Assembly (NCBI GenBank): GCA_037043015.1
Contig: CM073331.1
Location: 1,509,501 to 1,573,500 of the forward strand
Direction of reading: 5' to 3'
DNA: 64,000 bases
DNA from: Bryum argenteum
Taxonomy: Eukaryota > Streptophyta > Bryopsida > Bryales > Bryaceae
Part shown: positions 46,381 to 58,399 of the stretch, piece after piece
How positions within the stretch are numbered: position 1 is the first letter of the stretch
Layout of the letters: each line of letters opens with the position of its first letter
Notes under the pieces: model-generated
Seen by the model: only the letters and a program-made list of their open reading frames with translations
Databases searched by the model: none
Told to the model about the DNA's origin: nothing
Program-made: the position numbers and the translations under genes

Positions 46381-48437
46381 AATGTGTAGTGATGAAAGGT
46401 ATTGGGCTGAAGAGTTCCGAGGAGAATTCCATGTTTATCATGTTGCAGAGCCTAGCGTTACGTGGAACATCAGAGCAACAACCATCAGCCTCAATTGGAG
46501 CGACAACAATTACACCTTTGCTTTTCGAAATCATGTAAGCATTCCTTTTACCATTCTTGATGTGTTATAATCGACTCTTCTTGTCGAATAAGTTTTTCAT
46601 GTCAAATAATTGAGCTTGCAGATTCTAGATGGATACAAAGTTGGGAACCGCTAAGACCTGGACCATGTTATATCATATGAGTGCCCACGCGTACCAATTG
46701 GCTGCTCTTCCACCTACATCAAAGGTTGGAGTACGCATTAACACTCTCGGTAGAGTGGGATAGACTTTTGAAAGTAAGCGAATCATTCCGATTTTGCTTA
46801 TTGATATGTCTCTTTAAAAGACAAGTTGTAAGTAAACTTAGCATCATTATGTTGATTGATAGCTACTTTCATTACGGAATCCGGTCCACGAGAGAGCCAT
46901 AAAAGCGAGTGGTTTCAAAACATGGCACCGATTCGATTGTATTGGCATGACGTCTTCCTGTGCACAACGGCAGGAGATCCATCAAATTTTACTATGTCGA
47001 GATAAAAGTTCATATGATTGTTCAAATTGTGCGATTGCAACGAACGCTTCAGTTTTATAAATTATCTTCTATGCACAAAATCTAATGCGACACTTTGGTG
47101 CAGATGTACGTACAGACATTGTGTAGTCTTGACAATCCCATAAGACACATCGTGAGCACCACCCACGACAACAAGTTTGTCGCCAAAGAGTTGGAGCCCA
47201 ACACCAACTACGTCGTGTGTGTCTATGCACATAACAAGCTAGGAGATAGCACTCACTTTGGTATGTACGTACACATCAAAAATTGAGGTTTGTTATTAAA
47301 CTCCGCTAATTTGTTGATGTTCATTTGTATTTTGTACAGTTTCACTAGTGATAACAGAGCCTCCCCCACCATCAATACCAAAGACTCCACTTATTAAGGA
47401 TTCAACTTCCAAGGCCATTTCTCTAAAGTACGTTTCTAGAAAGCTCCCTTTTCTGCAAGCAAACACAAGAACTTGGGTATTGACATTTTTTTTTGTTTCT
47501 TGTGCAGTTGGCCATCTCCTCGGTGTAATGGAGAACGAGTGAGAACCGTGCTCGAGATGCTAGATCTCGGGTATGGAGAGAAAAGCCTCCCACAAGAGAC
47601 TGTTGTTGCTCCAACAATGGTATCTGAGGTCTACACGTGTCCAAAGAACCAATTTGTTGTGAGGAAGCTGCATCCTTTGACAACATATGCATTCCGTGTG
47701 TAGGTATGAAACTATTGCAATACAGCAATACAGATGAGTTTGTTTATCAGACAACATTTTTTTGCCAGCTTCTGATCAATGGTATGTTTATTAATTCAGG
47801 CAATTAATGCAAATTTTCAAGTCTGTAGCGGCCCCAAGTCCTCCCGACTGCTCATAGCTCATCCTCTCCGTCTCCTTTCTGTGACGAATTTACATGCTAC
47901 TCCACGGGGAGCGCCTCCACCACCTACATTCAATAAAGTGTCGCCTACAACAATGCAAATCAAGTAGACAGCTCCACAATCTGATAATAGCATGCCAGTT
48001 TCAAGGTACTAGAATTAAGCGCCTCCACCACCTACATTCTACAAAGTGTCGCCTACCACAATGCAAATCAAGTATACAGCTCCACAATCTGACAATAGCA
48101 TGCCAGTTTCAAGGTACTAAAATTAAGCTCGTCAAAGGGAAGCGAAGCTGAGTACTTCAATAAACATGCATATGAATCTAAACATTTGGAGTTAGCTACA
48201 ACAACTGTTCATCTATGAAACTCACTCATGTTTTGGATTTGTGCAGGTATGTGCACGTATGCGCTTCACTATGACGATGGCCGAGGAGGGCGGCTGAGAA
48301 AGATTCACAAAAGGGAGGCTAGACTACACAACTTGTCAAACCTCATTAGAGCATCAAATTATAGAGTTGTAGTGCAAGTTCGTACTTTTGAAAATGCCAA
48401 ACGTTGTTTTGATACAGATATTTTCTACCCTTGCTAG
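46381..48437 (+). pseudogene. decayed fibronectin type III repeat gene
   Basis: FN3-like exon pieces remain in order with good splice sites. 46381-46534 has VTWNIRATTISLNWSDNN. 46622 onward has ILDGYKVGNR, then TAA at 46652-46654. 47104-47260 has LEPNTNYVVCVYAHNKLGDS, and its frame passes through a GT-AG intron into 47340-47427 (ITEPPPPSIP). 47508-47703 has LHPLTTYAFRV, then TAG. 47800-47967 has AINANFQVCSGPKSS. 48247-48437 has a further strand pair (YALHYDDGRGG, ASNYRVVVQVRTF). At 47701 TAG stands exactly at the end of an exon, where the FN3 consensus has Gln; a CAG would restore YAFRVQAIN. At least three stops make the locus non-functional. FN3 arrays are uncommon in plants, and I cannot name the parent gene. 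Confidence 0.68.
47893..48125 (+). repeat. ~110-bp tandem duplication within the FN3 remnant
   Basis: GCGCCTCCACCACCTACATT, then AAAGTGTCGCCTAC, then AAGCTCCACAATCTG-like and ATGCCAGTTTCAAGGTACTA-type phrases occur twice, offset ~110 bases. The first copy has TAG where the second has TAT (Tyr) in MQIKYTAPQSDNS. The duplication therefore preceded at least one inactivating change. Confidence 0.75.
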
Positions 48438-50195
48438 AGTGAATCGAATACTTTTTTTGAAATTGCAAGCTATCAATGCTCGCGAGGCCAGTGAGCTTAG
48501 CGACTGCAACACCTATCGACGTCAAAGAGCTCCCTTGCGAGAGCAAAGCACCAGAATAGGTTGGAGTTCTTGCCGCTTGACCCAAGCTTGCAACATTGGA
48601 GGTGCCAGACGTAGGTCTGAGAGTTCTCCAAAAAGGACACATTTGCCACGTGTAGTTGAGGTGCCAAACACATTGAAAAATGTTCGTGTGAAGGTAGAGT
48701 CCTCGAAAGCGCCTACACATCCAAACACCAAGCTTGAATCGGCACTTGGGAAAAGTCAATTTTTCTTAATTAAACATGGAAAAAGAAAGCTCTATGTGTT
48801 CCATTTTGGCTTGAAAACCAAGTTTTGCTTTAAAGATTGAAATTTTACTTTCCAAATGTAGTGGCCACATCCATGCTAAACCATTGTTTGCATTAATAAG
48901 ACTTGACCCTTTATCTAAGTCAACCAAAGGAACAAAAAGTTATTGTATATTTTGTATCATTGTTTCTCCCTCCTCCAACCATTTTTCATTCACAAAAAGA
49001 ATATGTGAGATGGGTCTATGAACATAATACCATGTGCAAAGGTTGCAATTTGGATCCTAATTTCATATTAAATGGTTCGAGGAAAGCCAAAAAATGATGA
49101 TTCTTGAAAGGGTTGACATCATGTTTTGGACCAAAGCACTTGGGTTGGAATTTAAATGAAGTCTAATTTTTCTCATTAAACATCATGGCATGCATTCTGG
49201 TGAAGGCACCTCTTTTTTAGAGTTTGCAAACATGGGGCATATTTTACAATTGCGAATCATCTATGTGGAATCCAATTTAGTAATTTGTTGATGTTTTTTT
49301 ACATAATCATTGTCTTAAAGTAATATCCAAGAACTTTTTAGTAGAATTTTTTTTGATCGAGATACCTTATGGTATTGGGTTTGCAATGATGCTTATACAT
49401 TTAAAAAGTAAAAAATATATGGTTTTTGAGGAGCTATATCTTTCACATCGATTGTTGGATTTTGACTTTCTTTTTTGAAGTCACGCTATAATTAGGGTCT
49501 AATTTTGTGATGGAACCCTTGACCCAATTGAAGGTGTTTTGAACATAACGTAAGAATTTGAGTGCAAGGGGTATAGATTTAGACTAGTTTGGCTCTGCGA
49601 GATTTTGTGGAAGTTTTCATCATCGCAAGGCTATTATTTGAGCCTAGGAAAGTGTTTATGAGATGAAGTTGAAATGGTGAATTTTTCATTGCAGTGAGTT
49701 TGTTAATAACATTTTCACTTCAATTGAAAATGATGAAATTTCTTGATCTTTTTTATATACAGCTCACCTTCATTTTCACTCCTATGACAATTTAGGAAAA
49801 CTTGTGTTTCTAGACTTGGAATCCCCTTAGGCATTTAAGGATTATCTTGAAACATTAAAGGTCAACTGAAGAATTATAGAGATTGATGTATAATGGACAT
49901 CCATTACAATTCCCAAATTCTAAACATCTCGTTGAGAAGGTTTTCTTGGAGAAGCCGGATGATTACTAAGAGGGGCCTTCTCTAACAATTCTTTACCAAA
50001 AAAATGTGCAAATCATTAACTCAATCGGTTATTGAAATCGCCATTGTTTGTAAGATATTTTAAAATGATTAGGATGAACAATGATATCACACATTTTGTG
50101 CCATTATTTTAAAACTCTTACTTTTAATAGATAAGCTTTTTGCTATATAATTCATAAGCTCATGGACTTATTGAACAATGCTGAATACATAAGAA
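48438..50195. other. intergenic, no gene seen
   Basis: The plus-strand frame at 48.39-48.84 kb may include a last non-FN3 exon of the decayed gene, but nothing identifies it. Relatives of the TTAA-element interior occur at 49.10-49.60 kb. Confidence 0.4.
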
Positions 50196-50199
50196 TAGT

Positions 50200-50420
50200 G
50201 ATAGTGAGAGCAATAGGTAGTCAATTGATGATTGGAAAAGAGCATAATACATGAGCTCATGAAGCAATGCATTGTATGCAAAAGAGGGATATTGAGAGCA
50301 ATAGATGGCCAATTGATGATTGGAAAAGAACATAATACATGCATTCAAAAGCAATGTAATATATGCAAGAAGAGCAATAGTACAAGCAATAGATGGCCAA
50401 TTGATGATTGGAAATCCTCT
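50200..50420. repeat. ~90-bp tandem repeat, 2.5 copies
   Basis: AGCAATAGATGGCCAATTGATGATTGGAAA recurs near 50208 (as AGCAATAGGTAGTC..), 50295 and 50388. Between copies are AGAGCATAATACATG and AATGCATTGTATGCAAAAG variants. Confidence 0.7.
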
Positions 50421-52165
50421 CTTAGAATTAATGTGTGCATAGTTGCACTTTGTGTTTTGAAACGGCATTTAAAAAAAAGTTCGAAACATTTCGAGATGTT
50501 TCAAAAAGAATTAAAACATTTCAAAATAGGCTATTCTCACCCTAAAAAGAACTACATCCAATAGCAATTGTGAAATTGCCACAAATGTGGCAATGACAAG
50601 CTTTGAGTTTTCAAGTAAAGGACACGTGAAGGTCCATTTTCCTTCTTTTCTAAATCAAGTACTTGAATTTTGGACACTAGTTATTGATAAATCAAATACT
50701 TTTTTCATTAAATCTTCAAGTCATGCAACTCAATATATTCAAGAGGCACAAGTGCTAAAACATCTCCATGAAACCCAATTCATGAGGATTTAGAGCATGT
50801 GGAAAAAACTCATGTGAATGGACTTTTGTACAAATATATCAAAGCTAAGAAACAATTTAATTCTCCTAGATGCATCTCTAGTTCTAAGTGAAATTCTGCT
50901 GAGAATCTGGTTAATTTTGAACATTTTGTCAATTGAAATTGAGTGATTTTGATGTTGCTTAGCTATGTACTTCCTACAAAAACAATAAAGCTACGTGACA
51001 AGTTTTTGATAAGTAGCTTTGTTCATCTTGGAGATTGAAAATATTTGGGCACCAAAACTCTCACTTAGAGAAAGAAAAAAAGTTTCAAATTTCAAGCACC
51101 AAACAAAAGCATACACAGATTTTCTTCAAAAATTAATTCTATTCCCAAAAATAATCATCACGTGCAAGTTCCATTTCAAACTCTCTTATTTTTTTTGTTA
51201 CACCATAAAGTCCACCAATCCACTACAACATTCCCTTACAAAAAAACTCATCTACAAACCCAAGGAGGTCTCAAATCTATAGTACTACTCTCAAATATAT
51301 GAAGGCATACGACGCAAATAAAAAACTCACAAGTAATTTAAATTTTAAACAAAGGAGATTCAAGATATAGGGTGCTGATTTTCACCTACACTTATAAAGA
51401 AATAGAGGGAGCAGTTCATTGAGGAATATCCAAGGGGTGGGAGAAGTTGTCAGGGGCAAGATCGCCATACTTGTGAAGCTCAAAAAGGCCCAAAGGGTTC
51501 TAAAGCTCGTCTGTAAGAAGATCCAAGCAACACTTTGCCCTTCTTCATTGTCTTTGCCCTGCTATAGCGCATGATTACCTTTCTCTCGCTCCACGCATTC
51601 TCATGTTCTGCTCATGGTAGAGAAAGTGAAAGAAGTAGAAAGCAAGAAGAGATGGAATGATTACTAATAACAAAAATCAAGTACCACTGGTAATAAATAT
51701 TCTCTAATATGAGAGAGATTCTTCACAAATTTTTTTATTGGGTGGTACCCAACTTATAATTATGTTAAAATAGTATGCCAAAATGGCATGTTTTGAGTGT
51801 TAAAAAACTTGCAAACAACATAGCTTTTTGTTGATTTTGATCTTTGAACATCGTCAAACTTAAGGGCAAATATTCTTAAACTACCGTTAACAAGTTTCTA
51901 TATGGTCCTTGAGGAATATTTGCCCTTTGATAGCTTGACAAGGTCAAAATGTGTGATAGTAGGGGATTTTGGTGATATTACAAGAAGAGATAATACTATG
52001 AAGAAGATGTCTAATATTTAATAAACATGTATTTTTAGAGGCATAACAAAATATACCTCTTAAATGGTACCTTTTAGAATGTGGGCCAAAATGGCACATC
52101 CTCGGTACCAAAACTGCACATGAAATAACGCAATTTAAACCGAATTAAGATTACGTAGAATATCG
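50421..52165. other. AT-rich intergenic DNA, no gene seen
   Basis: Nothing recognisable; no coding or structured element. Confidence 0.4.
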
Positions 52166-52168
52166 TAA

Positions 52169-52436
52169 CACTACTACAATTTGAGGGGGTTTGCAACGTT
52201 GGTTTCTCAAAGTTGGTCATGTTTCGCAACGTTTTAGAACTTGCTTGAGCAATGCTTTTAAGAAAATAAGCAACGTTATCGAATCACCAAGAAACTTTAT
52301 CTAAATCCACTTGAAAACGTTGCTTACTTTCTTGGAAACGTCGCTCAAGCAAGTTCGAAAATGTTGCTCAATTTGATCAACGTTTACACAAAAGCAACGT
52401 TTGTAACGTCGCAAACCCTTGTCTTTTCTAGTAGTG
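52169..52436. mobile_element. miniature CACTA element, foldback, 268 bp
   Basis: It begins CACTACTAC and ends, reverse-complemented, CACTACTAGAAAAG: the CACTA (En/Spm, CMC) terminus. TAA at 52166-52168 and 52437-52439 is the expected 3-bp duplication. The entire element is a long inverted repeat: GCAACGTTTTAGAACTTGCT on the left pairs with AGCAAGTTCGAAAATGTTGC on the right. GCAACGTT, or its complement AACGTTGC, recurs throughout as subterminal repeats. A transcript would fold into one long hairpin. Confidence 0.85.
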
Positions 52437-52439
52437 TAA

Positions 52440-55400
52440 AGCAAATTTAATATACAAAGATAGCTTCTTGTAAGTACAACCTGAAATGACAATTGGTTCA
52501 AAAAACTGACAAATAAAATGTTATAAGTTATAATTCCAAAACACGAGCAACAAGCAACGGTAGCAGTGATGGGTGTAACAAAAAAGTCAAAACTCCCTCT
52601 TATAATATTGGTGTATTTGTAAAGATTCAAAATTGAACCAATCACATGAAAGTACGGGAGGAGTTTGTATCCCCTTTTGCCCCATGTATGGCTTGATTTT
52701 CATGTAAAGCATTCCATAGTATGAGGTGGGAGTTACCCCAAGTGCCAAATATTTAAAGTGATCTATAGGGTTCAACAAAGGGTGTGAAGGTCACCCTTGA
52801 TTTGCATGGTCAATCTCTAATATCCCTAGTAATAAGATATATTTCAATGTACGTTAAAGTATCAACAAATAACTCAACTGAAGATGGAAATTATTAGTGG
52901 TGTCTTTAAGACCCAATATTAAAGTCAAGTAGTTGGATTTACCCCTATTCCACAAAAATTCTACAAATAAGTGAATCCGGCTTTTAAAAATTATATTCAA
53001 CTTGAACATATGGCTATTCTATGGAATGAGAGAAGGTGAATACTGCTTCAAGCACTTCGGTAACCCTATTAGAACCTAAGAATAGGAGGCTCAAAGTTGA
53101 GGACCCAACAGAGGTGGGCATGCCTTTTTGTAAGACAACTCAACACCAAATTTGATTTAGTGTTGAATAATCATTTGTAAATGTGCGAGTATAATATTGG
53201 AAAATGAAAAGACATAATTGTTGAACATTGTGTTTTGAGTGGCCTCAAGGCACGGACTACCTTCTGCCAATAGATGTAGTTCAATTACCTTTGACTCAAT
53301 TGAAGAAAAACATTACCATGTTCTATTTTGAGTGGCTCTAAGGCACAAACTACCTTCCTTTCAATGATGTAGTTGAATAACTCAACTAAAGATATGTAAG
53401 CGGCTACCATCTTCCTAGATACCCTATTTGGTTTACCGAAAGCCTCATCCTTATAAGTAAAATACCATGTTCACTTAGCTCAGATTTATTCGTCATACTT
53501 CAACTCCTTGACTTCAACATTAATTGTTAATTTATTGTGTTTAGAATAAAAATCAAATGATGTCCCCCTCATGAGGCCCTCTATCTCTAATTGGGCCTTA
53601 AGGGAGTAAAAACATTAAAATTTTCCTAGTATCACCCTAGTCAGTGGATTTAAAAATATATTGCTAACTTATATGAAATTTATTCATAGCACGCTATTGT
53701 AGAGTACTAGTATCAGAAGTTGTGTAGAATAATTTAAATCATTCAATTAAAACTCCGAACACTTCATTGATAAAGGACACTAAAAGTAATATTGGGGAAG
53801 GAAATTTGACAACAAATTACAACTTTATACCAAGTCAAGAATGCAAACATTTGTACTAATGCGTTGCGGATTTGAGTTACCCTACTTGTACCCCAAATTC
53901 TCACTCAACTTTGAATACTTTTGAATGTGAGCTTTATAAAACTATTTGTAAGGCTTGGAATAATTTGAGATACATGAAATTGAATGAAAAATTTGTAGTA
54001 AATGGAGGAATACAACATGTTTTTGAAAACTATAAACCAAAGGTTGCTTGAATGACTAATTAGTTTTATCACTACTCTACTATACAATGAAATCAAAACA
54101 TCCATCGAGAATTATCGTCTTTATACTAAGTCCTTGTTTAAAAATCATTATACATAGATAGAGTAAACCATATTAATTGACTTTAAACATTAAATTTTGA
54201 TTTAAAATCTCACTTGAGGGTGACCCTCATGCCCTACATAGTCATGTAAAAATATTTGTGCCCTATACCACTGTTGTTATGTCATGTGGGCATATCATCA
54301 AGGGTAGGTAAACGGACACTTTATTCACACCAACGCTCACGGGTCTGGTGTTCTTCTTCTTCTAAAAATATTTGGATATTGGGCATTTGGAATTGTTACT
54401 ACTTGCATAGACCAAAAGTTTGATTGGTTTATAATCACGCCTCGAAATTGCCTACGGAAATATCTTGCCTTATTTGTATTTGAAATTGAAAGCTTCTAAT
54501 AAATAAGCCACCAATTCAAATGGATTCCATTAAATTGCAGAAGAAAAAGTAGATTTCATTGAGATGTCATTCTAAAGTTGGAATGGCATGTTGTTTGAAA
54601 ACTTGAAAACCTTAAAAGCCCTCGTACGGTTTCAAGACACTATGATTCAATCAAACGACACAAGAACTATTACTTATGCTTTAGTTCAGTACATATTAGA
54701 GTGCAATTTAATTGAAGGGTCACAAGCTACTCTTTAATTTGAAGTTTCTATTTAATTTATAATTATATTTTCCATTGCTTTTGTGTTCTCGAGTTTTGTA
54801 CACCTTCACCAATTGCAAGCCTCCTACATGATTTTGTAAATCTCCAAATCTATCAACATGAATAGACGAGTATGTACTTCTGTCCTCTTGACACAACCAC
54901 ATAGAAAGAGGTGGCAATCATTAATACAAATGTCTCTTCAGTGGTGATGAAATTAAGAAACAAAAGGAAAATAAGAAAGAAAAAAAGAAAACAAACAATG
55001 AAAAAAAGATTAGAAGTTTAAATTCAAATTGAACACTTTTTTTTAAAAAAAAAAACATCTTCTTTCTTCTTGTCACCATGTCTTCTTCTCTTTGTCTATC
55101 AATGTCATGACTCCATGCTTAAAGGGTACTTAAGAACTACTTTTGTCAAAGCTTCCCTTCTGGCCTTCTCCCCTTGTCTCCCTTGTCTTTTCATTCAAAC
55201 CACCAAAAGACCATTTGGAACCTCGTCCAATTCTTTAATTTATAGAATTTAATAAAATTGAGATATTCTTGAAACAACAATTTCCACAAGTTACCGCCCA
55301 TTTGGCAACAAATCATCATGATAATGAATCTCACTATATTCCAAAATTCATGATTTTACATAGGAAATGAAAATGGAGGTATGGACCTCAATAGTAAGCT

Positions 55401-55619
55401 AGCTCATGCCTCTCATTGTTTGTCATTCCATTCCCTACCCTTTGCCTTTCTCCGTCCTTTCCCATAAATTGCTTTTGAAGCCCTATTCTTGCACAACCTT
55501 CGTCCCGACCATATCCAGACCTAGGACACCTACTCAAAAGACTAAAATTAGTGAAACTGCAACTAAAATTACACAAAATCTTTCAGTAATAAACTCGCAA
55601 TTGAATGATAATAAGAATA
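52440..55619. other. AT-rich intergenic DNA, no gene seen
   Basis: A ~100-bp imperfect duplication at about 53225-53400 is marked by TTTTGAGTGGC and GGCAC(G/A)(G/A)ACTACCTTC. A SINE-like 3' fragment (ACGGACACTTTATTCACACC) is at about 54312. No coding region is supported. Confidence 0.4.
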
Positions 55620-57050
55620 TGAAGGGTCTTAGATTGGTTGGATTCCAAAGGCCACTCATTTGTCGGAAGCCGTTTAGAGTACAATGAGTCTTACTAGGAG
55701 GTATCATAATTTCAACAAGCAAATTTATTGAATGGGAAAATTTGGAACAAAAAGAGACATAATTTTACCCTCAAAAGGTTGATTTCTTCACTTTTTCCGT
55801 TGTAGTACATATTAGCATATAATTCACTTGGACTTTAACCCCTGAACGTCCCTAGTGTCGACATTTTGGATGAAGGGCAGAAACTTTGAAGAGCCATAAC
55901 TTCTTCATTCAAACTCCGTTTTTGACGAAATCACTTGGGTTAGGTCACAAATCAAGTCTTCTTTATGTGATCAAAATTGCAGACTCATAAAATAAAGTAT
56001 GATAAATGGCATGGATTTTAGTGAAGGCAACTTTTGTTTTTGGGTTTTCAAACATTTGGCATGTTTTACCATTGCAAGCCAATTATGTGAAATCTAAAAT
56101 AGTTTTTCATGAATTTTTTTTCATGGGTTTGATATTTAGATGCATCCCAACAACTTTGTAGTTGGAAGTTTTTCGATCTAGATAATTTTGGTATTGGCTT
56201 TGCAATGATGTTTCTACGATGAAAAATTGAAAATTGAAAGAGTTTTGGACTATTTTTACTTTGTAAAATTTTTGGCAGTTTTCATGACTACAAGGCTACT
56301 ATTTGAGCCAAGATTTTTTTGATGGATTCTTTTGGTACAAGAGTGTCTTTGAGATGAAGATGAACAACTTTCTAGTTGCTGATTTTTTGATTGCAAATTT
56401 CATGTTGGTAGTTTTGGTCCACATGATTTACTACAAGTCTATTACAAGTTTGTAACTTTGTATGGTTGAGTTCTGAATAGCTTTTCTTTATTTTCATCTA
56501 TATCACTTTTTTTGAAAATGAGTTTTTGGCTAAAAATACCCCAAGGACGTTTAGGGGTTAAGGCTACGTTTGGCTACCCAACTAACAAAAATTGTGATAT
56601 TTAGAGGACCTACTCATTAAGTGATTTTCACAATTGTACATGTCATTTTAAGGTTTCTAGAACACTCAATCTTAAGTGAAGAATTATAAAGATCAATGTA
56701 TTGTACAAGGGATATCGAAAATTCAATTCCCGAATCCTACCTTCTGCACGACACAAAATTCCCAATTCCTACCTTCGAGAAGAAAAGCCGATAAGAAGGG
56801 TGCTCTTAAACAGTCTTCATGTCAAAATGTGCAATTCATCAACCCAATCGGCTTCAAAAATCGGCATCATCCGCCAACAACCATAGATTATTTGTAGAAT
56901 GCCCGAAGGATTACAAAGCAGTTCTACGGGAGTAGCTTATGGCAAAGAAAGTGAAGAAGCTCAATCATAATAAAAAAAGAAGAAGGAAAGATCACCAAAA
57001 AATGTGCAATGTACTCGATTCCATGTAAGTCAGCCTTTCAGATTCCAATT
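55620..57050 (+). repeat. duplicated block, copy 1 (paralogue at 62.26-62.98 kb)
   Basis: 55.62-55.83 kb matches 62.52-62.31 kb in inverted orientation: GATTCCAAAGGCCA, AATTTATTGAATGGG and AATTCACTTGGAC. 56.57-56.61 kb continues that inverted match (GGTAGCC at 62.30 kb). 56.65-57.05 kb matches 62.60-62.98 kb in direct orientation: AAAATTCAATTCCC, AATTCCCAATTCCTACCTT and AATTCATCAACCC. The block is interrupted by the 719-bp TTAA element, which is missing from the paralogue. Confidence 0.7.
55839..56557. mobile_element. TTAA-flanked inverted-repeat element (719 bp) with an identifiable empty site
   Basis: The ends are CCCCTGAACGTCC and, reverse-complemented on the right, CCCCTAAACGTCCTTGG, inside TTAA at 55835-55838 and 56558-56561. 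The paralogous block reads TTCACTTGGACC-TTGA-CGCTAC on the minus strand at about 62.31-62.33 kb. This is the same flanks joined through one TTGA, with no element. The interior carries the GATGAAGGGCA and AAATCACTTGGGTT phrases found elsewhere in the window. No transposase. Confidence 0.82.
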
Positions 57051-57192
57051 CATCCAAGAAGAAATATACTGGAAACATATTGAAAACATGCACAAAGCCG
57101 TGCACGATTGGCCAAAAGCTGCAGACTGAGGGTGTGATCGACCGGAGGCTTATCCACACCATACTATTCAGCAGGATGTGTCATAATTACCA

Positions 57193-57255
57193 TTCAATAA
57201 GAGCTAGCTGAACTTCAATAAGAGCTAGCTGAAATTCAATAAGAGCTAGCTGAAA
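57193..57255. repeat. 21-bp tandem repeat, three copies
   Basis: TTCAATAAGAGCTAGCTGAA(C/A) begins at 57193, 57214 and 57235, ending about 12 bases past the stop codon of the minus-strand PAH gene. Each unit holds the palindrome AGCTAGCT. In the transcript it lies in the 3' untranslated region. Confidence 0.85.
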
Positions 57256-57266
57256 TCGATCTGAAG

Positions 57267-57989
57267 CTAGTACAGACCGGCCTTACGAAGACGAGCTCTA
57301 TCCTTCGCAAGATTGGCCGCGCACTGAGCCTTGTACTCCTCGGATTCCCCGACTTCCACCATGTTGTCCATCGGGTAGTCCTGATTCTTCTCACACACGG
57401 CGCAGTGGTACTGTAGCTTCTTCCCACGATCCAAGAGCTCCCTCGTACGGTTGATGACATCTTGAGTCGGTGGAATCTGAGGAGGTGAAGTCGCATGTGT
57501 GACTCCGCGCACCATTGGATTCTCTGGCAATTCGGGGCCAAGAGCTTCCTCCACAACCGTCTGCAACCTGTTCACTCCATGCACGGTGGATGCTACATCG
57601 GTGAATCTGCCCCGAGGCGAACGAAACACTTTGAATCCTGAGACGAGATGCTCGTAAGTTCCAAAAATGTTCTCTAGGCGTGGAATGACGTCGGCTTCAT
57701 CAACGCATTTCACGCTCAGGTCGTTGATAAGCTCTCGAAACGCTCTGATTGCCAGCGGACTGCAGGTCGCCTTCACTTTGCTGATGTAGTTGAAAGCAAC
57801 CCTGTAGATGAAGAAGAACACCACCGGAACATCGCCTACATGGATGTCCTTGTTTGGCACGGACTTCGGGACGTTCTCATCGAATGATGATGCTGGAGAT
57901 GCTCTCGCCGACCGGTCCTCATCTTCACTATCGCTGCTCGTATACAGGCTCCGCTTCCCATTCCTGTGTGAAGATGCTTGTGGCGCCAT
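57267..57989 (-). CDS. small PAH (Sin3-type) domain protein, 240 aa
   Basis: Single coding exon. The frame extends five codons upstream to a GTG, but the first ATG (57989) is the sensible start, and the upstream GCTTTTAG may be the acceptor of a leader intron. Residues 1-50 are Ser/Asp/Glu-rich (SSDSEDEDRS). Residues ~62-124 form a paired amphipathic helix domain: YRVAFNYISKVKATC, AIRAFRELINDL, ADVIPRLENIF, EHLVSGFKVF. This follows the Sin3 PAH pattern, in which four helices bind short amphipathic helices of transcription factors. The C-terminal third has HCAVCEKNQDYP and a basic end, AKDRARLRKAGLY. There is no HDAC-interaction region, so it is not a full Sin3. It could act as a free adaptor or a competitor. 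A satellite with promoter-like units lies upstream. Confidence 0.72.
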   Translation of the reverse strand: MAPQASSHRNGKRSLYTSSDSEDEDRSARASPASSFDENVPKSVPNKDIHVGDVPVVFFFIYRVAFNYISKVKATCSPLAIRAFRELINDLSVKCVDEADVIPRLENIFGTYEHLVSGFKVFRSPRGRFTDVASTVHGVNRLQTVVEEALGPELPENPMVRGVTHATSPPQIPPTQDVINRTRELLDRGKKLQYHCAVCEKNQDYPMDNMVEVGESEEYKAQCAANLAKDRARLRKAGLY

Positions 57990-58399
57990 TTGTGCAGGTA
58001 GCACTAAAAGCAGTCACGAAGATTCGAAAAGTGCTGGGATTGGGTCACCTTTCTGTCCATTACAGGCAACTGTGAGAGCAAGGTAAGAGTCCAACAAAAC
58101 AAATGATCCTTATGCGATAGTAACCCTAGACTTCACATAAAATAACCTATTTTCTCATAGCAAACCTCAATTCTTCCTTGCGTAAGAGCATCCATTCCTG
58201 CATGTTTATACAATATTCGTGTAGTCTTGCAAAGTCCAAATGAAAGTATTTGACACGTTTAACCAAATAGCTACGCTAACACACAAGACAACCCTTATTC
58301 CAAAAGCATTGCGAGCCTACAAGTTATCACGTCTCTGAGAAAGCATTGTTACACAACACAAGGCTCCTTACTGACGGCGATTGCGCTTCATAGTTGCAA

